64,000 bases of DNA from Cucumis sativus. Its lineage: Eukaryota; Streptophyta; Magnoliopsida; Cucurbitales; Cucurbitaceae. The stretch covers positions 5,828,001-5,892,000 of the forward strand of contig NC_026655.2 of the NCBI RefSeq assembly GCF_000004075.3, in the 5' to 3' direction. Within the stretch, counting starts at the first letter, position 1; every line of letters begins with the position of its first letter. The position numbers and the translations under genes are program-made. Below the pieces are notes generated by a model, which made no database searches, was not told where the DNA came from, and saw only the letters and a program-made list of their open reading frames with translations. Positions 1 through 19,899 of this stretch are shown piece by piece.

Positions 1-378
1 GTATAAAAGAGAGAAAAAAACAAAAGCCATCTCTTTAATAAATTTTAATATATTAATCTCTAATATATAAAAGATGCAACAAAATAAATATTAAACAGAA
101 AACAAAATATATTTATACTAAGAAATAATTTTCAAAGAGTACAAAATTAATAACGCGAAAAAGAAAAAACGAATTAAGGGAAAATAAAAATAGAAATAAA
201 GAATATATATATCTTATCGATCTAATAATCACTTCTAAATCAGAGAAAAACTACGACGACCATTAATATTTATGTACTCATAATTAGCTACCGGAAGTGG
301 CCTCCGACGACCGGCGTCAAGAGAACAACAGCTAATCCCTCCTCCATAAATCTCGAATGACGGCTCCGTGGCTAAAAA

Positions 379-594
379 TTAAGAGGCAAAAGCAATGCAA
401 GCAAGCAAAAGCATGGCGGAAGAGGCGCCATCTTCTTCAACATTGGAGCTACTTCTCTTGAACTTGGGATATTTGGCTTTATTGCATTGGATTTGCTTTG
501 CCGTTGCCGCTGCTGCCACTGCTGCCACCGCCGTCTGCGGCGGATGAACTTGCTGGTACTTCCTTCTCAGTGTTTCTTCCACTTTAGACACCAT
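379..594 (-). CDS. Small conserved-looking plant protein, 71 aa, unknown function
   Basis: Intronless reading frame starting at the ATG at 594. The N-terminal half is polar and basic (MVSKVEETLRRKYQ), the middle is an Ala-rich stretch, and the end is KFKRSSSNVEEDGASSA followed by a hydrophobic tail MLLLACIAFAS. I recall short plant proteins sharing a 'PKFKR-SS...DGASSA-LLLACIA' ending, so this is probably a real lineage-conserved microprotein; that family memory is not a search result. The tail could be a short membrane anchor. A TATA-like box on the same strand lies about 110 bases upstream, a suitable spacing. No neighbour suggests a role. Confidence 0.6.
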   Translation of the reverse strand: MVSKVEETLRRKYQQVHPPQTAVAAVAAAATAKQIQCNKAKYPKFKRSSSNVEEDGASSAMLLLACIAFAS

Positions 595-702
595 TTTTTT
601 AAAAAAAATGAATTAGGAAGCTAAGCAAAAATGTTTTTAAGGAAAGGATGGAAAGATGCGAATTTGATTTGTGTTGTGGGAACATCCCTACATAAGCACC
701 TT

Positions 703-710
703 CTTTTATA
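703..710 (-). promoter_or_regulatory. TATA box of the 71-aa gene
   Basis: TATAAAAG read on the minus strand, about 110 bases upstream of the start codon at 594. That is compatible with a leader of about 80 bases. It lies in a slightly more GC-rich patch than the DNA further upstream. Confidence 0.5.
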
Positions 711-3700
711 GTAATGTAGGATGACGAAAATGCCCCTCCCACTTGGGATTAATTTCTGTTTCGTTCTCATCCCATTGAATTAATTGTTTTTAAGAAAATG
801 GTTTTTAAACATATTAAGTATTATAAATATTAGATAATATATAGATGTCCATGCATCAACCCATGTATTTTATTACTGTAAACGTCCAAATAAGACTACT
901 TCTTTAATTCAAGTGTCAAGTAAACATAGACTTTTAGGACGAGTTTGAGGTGTGAAGTGAGTTATAATAGTTTGTAGGTTATTTATAGTCTGTGTTTGTG
1001 GTACATATTATTATAGTTTGAGTTATTATAATTTATATTTGGAAAAGTAAGAAATAAGAAAAAACATAGAGTGAGCTAAAATAGTTCACTTCACTATTTC
1101 ATAATCTGATGGTCAAACGGTCTCTTAATATCTATATAACTCACCTCATGCTTATCACTTTTTGTGTATTCACTAACATTGAACAGAAATCTAAATAATT
1201 TGAAGAAAGGAGAGACACTGACATTCGAGAGAAATCCAAATAATTGGGAGAAAATAGGAAAATTTGAGATTTTCAATTACTTAATTATTTTCAATTAATT
1301 TTTTCTTTTAAGGTTCTAAAATAGTTTTAGGGAATAGGTACATTTGTTCCACTGAAGTTTGCAGTCTATGGGCCCTTAAAACTTCCTGCCTTCTAATTCC
1401 TCATCTCAACAAACAGTACCAAAATTGAAGCCTATCTTAAAATACTCATCTCTATCCTGATAATAATTTTGTATTTTCTGAATTATTGCTTCAATTCCCA
1501 ACTCAAATTTCAACCCTTTTTTAAATTACTTCTTCTTACTTTAAAACTTTATTTGGTTTTCGAAATATTGATAGAAAATATATTGAAGAAAGACGGTGTA
1601 AAAGTGGTATTTATAGTTGAATTGTAATAGACACATATTAGTCCGTGTAGATCTACGATAATCTATTGTAATTTATTTTGTTATATTTAAAAATAACTCA
1701 TTTCTTTATTTATTTACTTTATCCAACCTAATCTTTAATGAATTTTGGGTGCATGCATCTCCCTCAAACAAATATATATATTTATTCTTTAAAGTAATTC
1801 AACATATATATATATAATATTTTTTTAAATCTAAATTTATATATACATAGAGAGATTTATTTTTGCACTAAACGGGCAAAGAAATATTTAATTTGTTTGT
1901 TGATATTATTAAGATGATCAGTAGTGATAGAGATGGGATTGGGATATATGATATATTAAACTATATATGTATATTAAAGTTGTAGAATAATGTTATGATA
2001 TAAAGCTCCAAATTTCCAACGGCCGTATCTTTGAGCCATAGATTGAACTTGTTTTAAAAACTATATTATAAACATTATTTTTAATTAAAACTATACAATA
2101 TTTGTGAAGTAAATAATTAAAAACTAAACCACCACTTCCCATTCCATATTTGATATGTGTTCCATGAAATGATTGTGTATATATAAATATCTTAAATAGA
2201 AGCATTGGATTCTCTTTTTGAGTGGATTGGGTAGCTAATTAGCCATACATATATATAAATATTCCATGTCATGAGCTGGGTTTTCTTTCTTAAATCTATT
2301 GTAGTTACATTATTTGTTTCTGTTTTTAAATTTACATACAATTTTATACATTTTATTATAATAATGTGTTCCTCTTAAAAAATGTCTATGCCAAAATTTG
2401 GATATGGTTTTGAATTGCTGAGCATTTTAGTTTATTAAATCAATTATGACCGGTTTAGTAAATGTTCAGACTAACTTCGACTATGAAAGAATATAAATCA
2501 ACTATTGGTTGGCCGATCAATTGATTTAAGTGTTTAGTTTTTTTAAATGTTGTCAGTTTCGATTCTTCATAAACTGGCATCAACTGAATTCCTCCTTATC
2601 TCCAACCGATTGTCTTTGGCTTGGTCAGTTTCATGCTCATCCATGCATGCATGTAATGTTCATATTAAATTTGTGATTTGAATAAGAGATACCTTACAAA
2701 AGTAATGAAAAAAGAGTTTTTTTGCCCGTAAAGTACTATAGAAGAAGAGTAAGGATTTTAATTTAAGTTCGAGTTCAAATTTCATTCGTATGGAATTAGG
2801 ATAATGTATTTATAGAGGGAGTCATCTAAAGTCGGATTATATATCTTTTCTTCTCTCCTACCCAAGTAATTAGGATTGAACCAAAAAATAATTATTGATC
2901 CTCGAGACTTTTTAGTGTAAATAATTTAACGTTATTTTGGCCATATATACTTGTATAATAGATAGGTAGTTAAACAAACCCGACACAAATTGGAGTTTAA
3001 TGTAAGATTATAGGATAGAAATAAAGAATTGAAAGTTATTAGGGTTTGAATATAATGAGGAGATTATGATGGAAATTTTGTCATGTTATATCGAAGAGAG
3101 AGGTGTGTCATGTGCAACACCCATGTGATCATGTGTTCTTGTTCCTCTTGTCTTCTTCCTTTTTCTCTACCATTGTTGTCTCATTGGGTCTCTTTCTCTC
3201 TTTTTAATTTTAAGTCAAGATGCATGCATCCATTATTGAAGTGAAGAGAAGCTTAGAATCAAGAATTTTGGGAACATTTAGAATATGTTTTGTATCATTT
3301 CTTATGTATATATAGATTAAATTATTGACTAATAGTACAAGTAGCTAGTGGTTAGAAAGATTCAAATCCGATATGAACATAGTTTCCCAAAGTTTTATCT
3401 ATTTGAGTCATCACTTTAGTTAATTTGTCCAATGTGTGCATAAAGTAATTAAAAATACTTGATATAAAGTGTACTGTTCTCGAAGAAAATGAATATATAG
3501 TTGTGTATATACATATATACATTAAATTATTGAACTATATTTTAAAGAGTCGTTCTATATAATGTCATATTTTTTTAATAAGAAAATTATAGGGTTCTTT
3601 GTACAAAAATATAGAAGTAAGAGATTGAACATGAAAGCTGGAGAAAATTAGTGTAAGTTTTTATTTACTTGTAAAACCCTGTTACTTGTATCCAACCCTA

Positions 3701-6700
3701 GAAAAACACAAATTTACTATTTATAATTCTAAATATATAAAAAAAATTGAAATTATTTACATATTTTATAAATAATTTTAATTTTTTTCTATCAATAAAA
3801 AATTCTCTATTAGTATTCTCTCTTTAATTAATTTTGATTTTCATGCTAGAAGTGGTAAATACTCTAATAATACATTGTTTCTATGCTTTCTAAAGACGAT
3901 AGATTAAAGTAAACAATGACATTAGCCAATAATGGTTTGCATTATTCTTAATTATTTAACTAATAATGAACTAAGTATATGCTTTTATATACTAATAATT
4001 CAAAGAATAAGAGCCTTTTGTTTTCTTTAATTTCTTCTTCACATTCGTCATTTCCTTTCAAATCAAATCAAATCGTAACCATTAAACCCATTTTCTGTTA
4101 AATAATAAAGAAAAACAAATTGATTATGTACATATCGACTCGTGAAAAGAGCCCTTGGAGGTATGAAAGATTAAATGGCCAAGAAGCTTTAACTATTTAT
4201 TAATGATATAATTAGGTCACATATTATAAGGTTAAATTATATCATTTAGGGTTTGTTTTTACTCCAAATGGGTTTACATTCATGTAATTAAATAGCCCTA
4301 GTTATCTATAATATCTATACTACAAAATTTGTAATTGTTTAGTCCCTAATTGGGACAAATTCAACTTTGGATTTCAATTTTATTATGTAAGGACTTTATG
4401 TTGTTAGGTTATAAAAATAGGGTTTTGGGTTTAGGAAAATTATTTGATTTTGTTAATATGACAAATTATTTAATTTCTCGAACCACATTTCACCTTCACA
4501 GAACATACTCATCTTAAGTCGTTTCTCTCACTCTGATCATATTCCAATTTCTAAGTTGCACGTGTAACCAAGGGATCAATACATGCGTTTGTTCTACCGT
4601 CGACCAATGATCACTAGTTGTCGTTGTCCGTAAGTTTAATTTCCTCTTCATGTTTATATATATATCTCTCCTCTCTCCCACCTCTATCGATCTTCTCGTG
4701 CAACAACCTCTCCATTCTCAACTTAATTAAAGTGGTATATTAAGGAACCTTAATTGAATGAAGTTTCATTTGATTACAAAAAGTGTTTTAAAGCCTTCAT
4801 TTACTTGGATGCTCTTAAATTTAAAACACACGTAAGTAACTAGTAATTTTCAACCATACATGTATCAAAATATATGAAGCATATATCGATAGTGTATTAA
4901 GAATATTAAGTGTATGAAAGATACATCAGGAGGAGGAAATTGAAACATGGGATGAGTTTGTTTCTTTCATATTCTCACAAAAATAATAAGCACGATTTAT
5001 GTGCTTAGTATTTTAAACTTATTTTATCAAATCTATAAGAAGTCTAGTAAAAAATAATTGATCATCAATTGAAAAATGTAAATAATTTCAATAGCTACAT
5101 AAATTTGAAAAATATAACATTAATCAATAAATTAAAATAACTTTATTTTCCATAACAACGTTGGACCACCATTAGATATTATTTGCGTAGTTACAATGAT
5201 CTTCACAAATAATTTTTTCATAAATTATTGTATCGTAACAACATCGACAATAATAAGTGACATTTCCAACATTTCGTCAAAGTTTGTATAGTATATCGAA
5301 AAGGATATATCTCTTTAAATTTCAATTAATGTCTCCAAATCTTTCAATCTAAGAAAATATCGAAAAAACGTGTGGATAGAATCATTCCGTGAAATAAAGC
5401 TTAAAGATTTAGAACATACGAAAATGAATGTAATATATAATTGTATTAGAGAATGGAGTTTAAGGTGAGTACATGAACCCATAATTCTGAACACCAAGGG
5501 GCCATTGTTTTAGAAAATGGGATGTCTCCTATTTTCACTACATCCATTTTCTGCTTGCTTTTCAATGTCTTTTTCTTCTTCTTCTCAATACATCTATTTC
5601 AATGTCTTCTTTCATTTTTTGGGTTTAATTCATTTTTGCTCCTTTTCATGGGGTGTATATATATATATGTGTTTGTTTTTCTTTTTACATATGCTCCGTT
5701 CGTGTACGTTTATTTTAATTTTAATTATATTTGGTTCATAGGTTTAAAATTATTGTATTGAGTTTTGAGTTTTGCGTTTCTCAGGTTGATAATTATACTA
5801 TTAATCCTTTAAAATTTACATACTGATTTTTTATTAAATATTAATTTTTACGCGAGAAACAAATCGTTCATGAGAGATGTCAAAACTTGAGTCACAGAGG
5901 CTACGACATAGAAAACTCTATTAACCATCAAGCTCTCAACGTACTAACTTCTTGTCTTAACGTGTCTTACTATTAATTTAAACGGATTGATGAAAATTTT
6001 TACATAGTGATTATTTAAAAACAGTAAATGGAAAGTTGACATTAGTAAAAATTTGACAGTAAAAACATAAGATATTGAAATGTTGGTATCAAGTTAAAAT
6101 TAAATTAAAAATGTTTTGAACCCTATAAACTAAATAAGAACGATAATTTATTTTCATTAATAATAATAATATGGTGAAATTGAATTTTGCTTTCTTTTTG
6201 TTTTTATTATACAGTCTGGATCTTTGTCTTTGGAATCTACGTATAGTATCATTGGTTGAGTTCCATTATTAACTTAATTAATCATGAGGACACTTATAAA
6301 CTTTCCTAAAAGATTCTTTGAATTTATTCTAAATACAGCTTGCATTTTTCTTTTTATATATAATCATTAATTTTTAGCTCATGATTGCTTATCGCTTCCC
6401 ATTCCTTTTTTTTTCTTTCCATTTACAAAAACTTGTAATTTTCATTTTTACTTCAATTTCAAAAAATACTTTTTTTTTCTTTTAATACGTGGCTAAGGGT
6501 TTTTCTTCTATTTAAACACAAAATGTAAGGAAAAAAGAAAAGAAAATTGCAAAAAACACAGCATTTGAGAACCTATTAGTGGTTTTTTTTATTGAAGTCT
6601 AGATAATTAGTTAATTTTTCTATTTTTGAAAAAACCTCAACAAAAATTATTGTTAAATAAGAATATTTGTTATAATAGAGAATAATATTTTAGGAATAAT

Positions 6701-6830
6701 AATGAAGCATATATAACAATATTTTTAAAAAATTGTAAATATATTAAAGTCTATAATGTATTTTTAAAATGTTTGCTATATATTTTGAATCTATTAGTTA
6801 CATTTTGTAAAATGATTGGGGTTACAACTC

Positions 6831-6973
6831 TGGGCCTTCACGGAACTTTCCGAAAGGCTTCAGCCCAAAATTCGTCACCGGATCCAAAATGTCAATTATG
6901 GGCCACAAAAATTCATTGACCTGTTATACTTATGGGCCTATACCAAACAATGTTAACCGGCCCATACAGCCCA
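6831..6973. promoter_or_regulatory. Cluster of site II (TGGGCC/GGCCCA) elements without an evident gene
   Basis: TGGGCC occurs at 6831-6836, 6899-6904 and 6933-6938, GGCCCA at 6959-6964, and AGCCCA at 6862-6867 and 6968-6973. Such clusters are typical of plant housekeeping promoters bound by TCP factors. Neither side shows a convincing reading frame, so this may be a relic promoter or the promoter of a non-coding transcript. Confidence 0.4.
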
Positions 6974-9900
6974 TTTACTTGTGACCTTTGGTTCAAGAAT
7001 TCTTTCGAAACAGTCAGGTTGGACCAATTTTAAAGGTGAATGAATTTGGAATGGTTGATTCCATCCAAAATTTCCCACATATCAAAGGTATTTGGTATTT
7101 TGTAATCATCGAAAACTGGATTTTCTTATTTTATTTTTGTGTCAAATCCTTTCTTATTGTTACCACCGATCATTCCAATTTTCTATTCAACACATTTGTA
7201 ATACGTTGGGAATTTCAATGCATTTGTTGATTTAGAATTTGTTCATAACTATCTGTAGGACCTTGGTTTTTTTTGTGTCAAATCTTGCAATGCACTCAGA
7301 TCTCTTCGTGTTATCATCTTATCTATCTCCTTTAGTAAAAGTCAAAGATATATAAATTTCTAAGTAATCAACCAACATTTATGGATGAAAACTACTTATT
7401 GGGAAAAATAATCAATGACCTCTTCCTTGTATTTCAAATGTCACACGTACATAACTATAAGATTTATATTAAAAATCAATCACCCATCGCTTTTAAATCA
7501 ATGTTTAATAAATGATGGACTAAAGATCATATGCTTGGAATTTGATGGGATTAAATAACTAATGTAAAGAAAAGGTAAGGGACCAAAAAATAATGTTCCA
7601 TTTAATTTTCAGCCTATGAATTGGTTGGCTTTTGGTTAGTGATTGAAATCATTCATTCTATAAGAAACTTTGTAGAAGGCTATGGGTTAGTCAATGGAGA
7701 ATTGTGAACTTTCTTCCATTCTTTTGTTGTGTAAACATTTGCAGCCTCATATCCTCACCTCACATAAAATCAATTTCAAGAGTTTTGGTTTCTTTGGAAT
7801 CGGTATTAAAAGAGATACCTGATTTGTTAATTATGATTAGTTTGTGAATGTGATGATAAATTAAAATTAATATGATTAGCCATATTGGCCTAAAATAACT
7901 CTTTTCTTTTCAACTTTTACATTTATTATGTTATTAGACTTTTTAAGTATATATGTTAGTTGGTTTTTCTTAATTAATTTGCTATTCTACGACTTTGAGA
8001 ACGAGACTATGAATTCAAGTTAAATAGATTGAAGATGAATATAAGATAAATTGAATTTTATGTCAAACGTAACATAGCAATGACCGAAATAATCATTTAT
8101 TAAAAGTGTAGGATGACTTTTTCTATACCCTAAAGTGTACTATTGAAACAAAGCAGTTTAAGAGATTAGAAAAATTGGATGGAACAATTTTGAAAACTAA
8201 TGGATTATAAAGGAGATTTACCTTTTTTTTTTCCTTTTCGTATTAATTATGATGATGTTGAAAGAGGACATGATAGTTACGTGTATATGTGAATGTTTGG
8301 TTTAATACATGTTATAAAACATATTAAATTACTAAAACTTTAGAACCAATTCGAAGTGATTTTGTTAAATTAATTTATTCTATGAACTTTTTATATTAGA
8401 AATCTACTAATAATTGAAAATCACAATCAATGTAGAGTAAGATAAAAAACCAAAGAAATAAACAAAATTTGGGCCAAAGTCAATAGCACCCTATGCCCAA
8501 TTTGAACTTAGGGGAGAGAGTGACCTAAATCAACATGCTTAACTTCAATCAAGATATGTCTAACACACACGTCTCGATTAAAACATTCCCTTAATCAAAA
8601 CAGGCCCAATAAAAGATGCTTAGCTTGTCGAGGCACACACCTCCACCTAGTAAGTCGTTAAAGAACTATACCCTAAAAGCTAAAACAACTCCAATATAAT
8701 CCACAAACAAGAGTCTATCTTAATTGGTATTCAAGTGTACTTGTAACCAAAAGGTCTACGGTTTAAATATATCCTATCCTCAATTGTTGTACTTGGAAGA
8801 GATAAAACAAAACTTCAAATCCTAATTACCTTACTCTCTAACTTTCACATTTTTAAATCTCTACCTTAAGCATAAAAGCACGTGCACCAAACATCATACC
8901 AATATACCAAATTTACCTTAAATAGCTAAAAATGTAAATTTAATTTAAAAATAGAAAAGAGAAAAAGAAAGCTTTATACATAAAGTAACTCGCATCAAAA
9001 AGTATTTTAAAGACTATTTTAAGATAAAAGTATTAGAAAGAGGAATATATTTCACAATATTTATTAGAATAACAATAACAATACTAATAAAAGAACAATT
9101 TGATTTAATTAATAAAAGTAGGTTATTATACAAAACTCAATTTGGGCTCTTCTGCCTTTAATAGTCTAAATCGCACAAACTATATGCTCTAAATAATTAT
9201 ATTATTATACATTTTGATTAAATATATTGTTTTCTTTCTTCTTGGAGGAATAACAACCATTTGGTGTGGCTTAATACGTACTCAAACCATATACTCAAAT
9301 TATACCTTTCAAATTTTAAATACTTTTTTCATTTATTTCTTTTTAAAAAAGGAAAAGCAACTTGTTTAGTTCTATATGCTAATTGATCGATTTAGTTAGG
9401 TCGAGCCTCCCAACTTTATGTTTTTCATACAATATAAAAAAAAAAAAATAATAACAATTTCAATAGCTAATTTAATGGTAAAACTGTATTCTAACCTCTT
9501 TTAAATTCAAGTTTAAATCCCTCCATTTACATATAATATGATTAAATTTTCGTTTAAAGATTATATCCTTTCTTTTTAAAGTTTAGTATAATTCATTATA
9601 TATATATATATTTCAGTATTTATATTTTCAAATCTAAATTTTGGCTCATGCTCTCTTTTGTCTTTGATATTGACTTTTAACTAACTTCTAATGGTTTTAA
9701 AGTCAAAAACTTTTAGTCAATTATGATGAAGATAGTTTAAATTAATTTATTGACATTAGCAATTAAAAGCCAATTTGTTTGCACAAGATTTCCAGAGAAA
9801 TTTACTTCGTAGAGTTGAACTTGAGTTAATGTTGTATTTGTGTTAATTTGATGCAATGTGATTCAATCTTTAGGATTTGATCTTCTGGTTTTTTTTTCTC

Positions 9901-11219
9901 AATTGGATACTTACACTTGATTTGACGAAGCGGAGTACGTGGTGTTTTTGAAATTAAAGTCTTAAAAGAAAGCTTGTATTTTCAAATGAACTTCAATCAT
10001 CGAGGTTTCAATCTTCGATGGTGGTTGTAAATTTTGTATGTGGTATTTATGCTCAGACAAAAATGAAAAATAAACTTATTTTTAAGGGGAAAAATCAAAA
10101 TAAGCATTAAATTCAAATTTTAAAAATACAAATGCAAATTTTAAAATCTACCCACCAAATAAAAATGAGATACTAATACTTTCAATAGAAAAGTTTTTTT
10201 CTAACAAAAACGACAAATAATAATATTTTGATAAATTTATAAAGAATTTGATAAATTTTGATATATATTTTATAAATAATATTAATATTTGGTTATTTTT
10301 GAAAATATGGTTACAAAATAAAAAGAAAAGTCAAAGTCAAAGTTAAAGTTAGTAAGTAATAGAGGGTTGCATGTCCATTGCATATATGTAAACATTTCAA
10401 CTCTCTTTGAAATAGACATCTGGCTTTGGCTACCCATTTGTTCATCTTAATTACACTTTAATTTAGTTTCAACATGTACCCACCTCATCCCTGACATCCT
10501 CAACCTTTTTTCTTTCTTTCTTTTTTATGGATTTTTGTTTTTTTCTAATTTATTTCTTTTTTTTATTTACGTCAAATCTTCAATTTATTATAATAATGTT
10601 ATATATATATATATATAGATATATATATTTGGTATTGAGGACTTAGGAGTGCTATGTGATGTCAACAATTAAAAATATTACAATTTCTCTTATTATTATT
10701 ATCTTTTTAATGTGTATATTTTGTTTAATATATATATATATATATATGATGAAGTCAGAGTTCTCACTAAGAGAAATATTTTAATTGTTAATTTCAATAT
10801 TAACTTTGATTTAATCGCACTTTTAAAATAAACTAATTATAGTAACTAAATATTTGTTTTAAAACTCAATTCCTTCTCTAAATTATCCTAAATTGTATAA
10901 TCATATTATAGAATTAAAAAAAAACTTAAACTAAATTAATGTAGTCAATACTTGAATAACACAATAACACGGTAGTTACAAATATAGCAATTTGATTCAA
11001 AATATTAATATGTAGTAAAATTTATTAAAATCTATCAATGATAAAGTTATATCCAATAGATTATACTTTATTTGCTTAGTTATTATTCGTAAAATTGATC
11101 CATTATAATTAGCGAAAAAATATTTCAAATTATTGTTCTAAAAATTATGAAATTTTCACATCCATAAAAACAAACTCCCTACCATAATCTCGAGATTTCG
11201 TCTTTGAGTATAGTCCATG

Positions 11220-11670
11220 GTAATTAATTTGTGAGATATAATAATTTGTGTTTGGAGTGAGATTATTTTAATCGGTGTATAAAATAGTAAGCACGGTAAC
11301 AAATAAATAGATAAATAATATGTAGTAACAAAAAGAAAATCTAAATGACACTAATGTAGTAACTAACAAAGACTTGTAACATATGTTGAAAGCATCACTC
11401 TTAGATTTGGAGTTCCAAATACATCTCAGTCGTTTGGGACGATGATTATCTACGACTATTTAAAAGTCTCAAGTTAGCTATAATAAATGTTGTTTCAAAA
11501 CATACAATTTATCTACCGTTATTACTATCTGAAATTGATAATTTTTTATTGTTTGTTATAATGTTAAATATTTTCTTATCAAACTAAAATAGTTTACCTA
11601 CGTAACATATATTATTATAACTCAAACTAGAATAATCTAAAATAATAATAACTCATTTATTGTCGCAAAG
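11220..11670. repeat. MITE-like repeat with inverted ends
   Basis: The left side carries ATAATTTGTGTTTGGAGTG and the right side TATTATAACTCAAACTAGAA, which is an inverted version of the GTTATAATAGTTTG-type motif also found near 960, 42080 and 50940. The inside is AT-rich without a reading frame, as in non-autonomous elements. The ends were placed by eye and are approximate. Confidence 0.4.
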
Positions 11671-12904
11671 AATGGTAATGACTATTAATTAATTATTTAG
11701 TAAGAAATGGAAAGTTGTATATTTGGAATCACTCACATGTGTTGTTGAAATAAAATAGTTTAGTATAAGAAGAGGAAGAACATTATGTTCCCCCAAAAGT
11801 AATTATATATAAAGAATGGTCAACTAACAATTAATGATCATCCCCTATATTTGTATTTCTTTTTTCCGAAGGTAAGAAAACTAAGAGCTGGCGACCCATC
11901 AACATAACATAACACCATTTGTTTAATATATTCTATCTTATTATTATTATTATTATTGAAAAGAAAATCGAATATTCCAATTCTCAAACTCCACTCATCC
12001 ATCTTCAACTTTGTTTTTTAAAAAAGTTTGACAAATAGTTTTTGCTTTTATTTTTATTTTAGTTTTAGAGTTTTTTTTTTTTTAAAATATAACAAAACTT
12101 ACCAAATATGACTAATTTCGAAAATGAAAAAGAATTCATAGGTCCATCATAAAAAAATATCATAAATGTTTCGTGATATATTTGGTAAACGGTAGTTTAG
12201 ATTCGACTATTCATTTTTTCAAACTTTTTGATATTACATTTACTTCACGATTTTAAGGTTTGGCTAAAGGAATTTGTGTTTGTATCATTTAGATTTGGCT
12301 ACTTATTTTTTATATTTAATACACAATCTTTGAACAACCAAATAACTAATTTGAAAAAAAAAAGAAAATTGCATAAAAAGAAGACGGGAAAGAAATGTCA
12401 AACATTAAGAAATAACCAATTTCTTCGCTTTTTTTTTTTAAGTGGTTGGATGTTTTGTTATATTTATAAAAATTGATATTTATTTTTTTTTGTTCTAATT
12501 ATCAAATTATAATAGATTTATTTCTAGAAGTAAAAGAAATAAAAAAACAAAAAGAGAAAATGGTATAGTGAGATTTATAGGAATGTTTCCATCACCATCA
12601 AAATTGCTTATAATCATAACACGTGTCTAAAATCACTGTATCAAATACCAAGTGTGAAAGAAAAAAATCAATATAATTTTTACTAACAATTTTTTAGAAT
12701 TTAAATGGGTACTCTTTTTTTTTCTTCCTTTTTTTGGTAACAAAATCATTTTGAAAGAACCAAATTGGAAATTCCAATACTTTGAAAATAAAAATCAAGA
12801 CTAATCATATCAAAAAGAAAAAAGAAAAAAAAGGACCGAAAAGATTCGAAAAAAGAAATCGAAAAAGAATGTAATCAAAATGAGTGGAAAAAGGGCTTTG
12901 AAAA

Positions 12905-12955
12905 TTGGGCCTAAGAAAAGGGCCTTTCCTTTCAAAACTCTGGGCCAGAGGCCCA
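12905..12955 (+). promoter_or_regulatory. Site II elements in the first GAPC promoter
   Basis: TTGGGCC at 12905-12911, TGGGCC at 12941-12946 and GGCCCA at 12950-12955 lie about 310-350 bases upstream of the GAPC start codon. These TCP-type sites are common in promoters of strongly expressed housekeeping genes, which fits a glycolytic gene. Confidence 0.55.
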
Positions 12956-13260
12956 AAAATAAATTAGGAAAGTGAGTGACGAAGAAGCTCTTTTTTCACA
13001 AACACGGAAAATATCGCTTCCTTTACCTAACATTCTAAGCGCACTTTTCAACAATCACCGATTCAGGAGCACGGACCATAGATTTACATTTACTCACCCT
13101 AATACCACCGGCAGTTCCGGTTTCCTGTCTCCATTTTCGTCAAATTTAAACCCCAAGCTCTCTCCACCCAAAACCCCATATTCGCCCACTTCCTCACATT
13201 TCACTACTCTCTTTCTCTCTCGAACCTTCCAACCGATCTCCTAACTTTCTCATCAACCCA

Positions 13261-15741
<2,481 letters not shown>

Positions 15742-15837
15742 TAAGACTGCTTGATGGTGTGGTCGTAAGGTTCCATGGTTTGTTCTTGTTCGTTCCCAGT
15801 ACTAGAGAGACTCACAGCGATGAGCGAGAATATGTTG

Positions 15838-15843
15838 AATAAA
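15838..15843 (+). terminator. Poly(A) signal of GAPC copy 1
   Basis: AATAAA about 100 bases after the stop codon, followed by a T-rich stretch, as expected for a plant 3' UTR. Confidence 0.5.
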
Positions 15844-16643
15844 ACTGAGTTTTCAAGCCGCAAGTTATTTATAGTTCTTAAGTTGTACTGTCTTGTCTTC
15901 TTTTTTTGTTGAGACGATGTTGTGTGGGATTTCCCACCCCTCTAGTGTGTGTATCTGTAATGTTTTTGATTTGTAGCGAAAACTTCCAACTCGTAATAGA
16001 TTTGGTTTTTCCGACGTTCTATCTCTATTAAATATCTCCAAATACTTGTTCTAGTGAACATCCATGCATCTCCATTCCAACAAAATCATGAAATATTAAG
16101 AACTGAAATGTGCCGGCTTATGTGAATGACAATGGATTTTGAACCGAATATCCATGTCATTTTCCAAATCCTTTATTCTACTAGTACTTACAAATTTGTA
16201 TACATAGAAAATATCATTAAATTGTGGAAAATATAGAGCCACTACATCACTACATCACCATCTCCCCTGTCCCTACCAAAACTTTAGTCTGCAATTCTTC
16301 TGAGTGGAGGAATCAAAACGCCCTTTGCAATTCGAACGACGCTAAACTACAACCATGCATTTGGCAATGGACATCGACCCACCACTTTCAGCTTAATTAT
16401 TTTGCTCACTTTTCAAGGCACCCCATTTCTTTCAGCTACCTCCTACGGACCACTCTACATTCCCCGTTCCGTTTCAGACCAGTTATCCCTTTCATTTGCC
16501 ACCGACCGCCGTTCCCACTTTCTTGTCGCTTTCTTTTTCTCTAGACTTTAAAACCCTTCCTTCTTCCATTCTCAACCAGTACTCATTTTTCTAACTATTC
16601 ACTCCTCGCCTTATCTCTTGAACTCCTTGTGTATCTCTCTCCA

Positions 16644-19840
<3,197 letters not shown>

Positions 19841-19899
19841 GATGAAGATGAGATGGCCTTCCTATATTAGCGCTTTACTTTTCAGCAGTTTGTCTGAGG

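Larger units (their letters stand above)
712..12900. other. Long AT-rich intergenic region
   Basis: About 12 kb with only short, low-complexity reading frames in all six frames and no recognisable protein motif. It holds microsatellites (for example TA runs near 10600 and 10730, and a TTA run at about 11940-11957), copies of a dispersed repeat containing GTTATAATAGTTTGTG-type sequence (about 930-1100 and 11220-11670), and an isolated cluster of TGGGCC/GGCCCA elements at 6831-6973. No rRNA, tRNA or CRISPR-like array was seen. A non-coding RNA cannot be excluded by eye. Confidence 0.6.

Noticed and set aside
12972-13244. 90-codon plus-strand ORF
   Set aside because: Lies in the promoter/5' UTR of the first GAPC gene, and the GAPC start at 13261 is fixed by the paralogue. 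No recognisable protein.
16224-16544. 106-codon ORF before GAPC copy 2
   Set aside because: Promoter/5' UTR sequence with His/Pro/Phe-rich random-looking composition.
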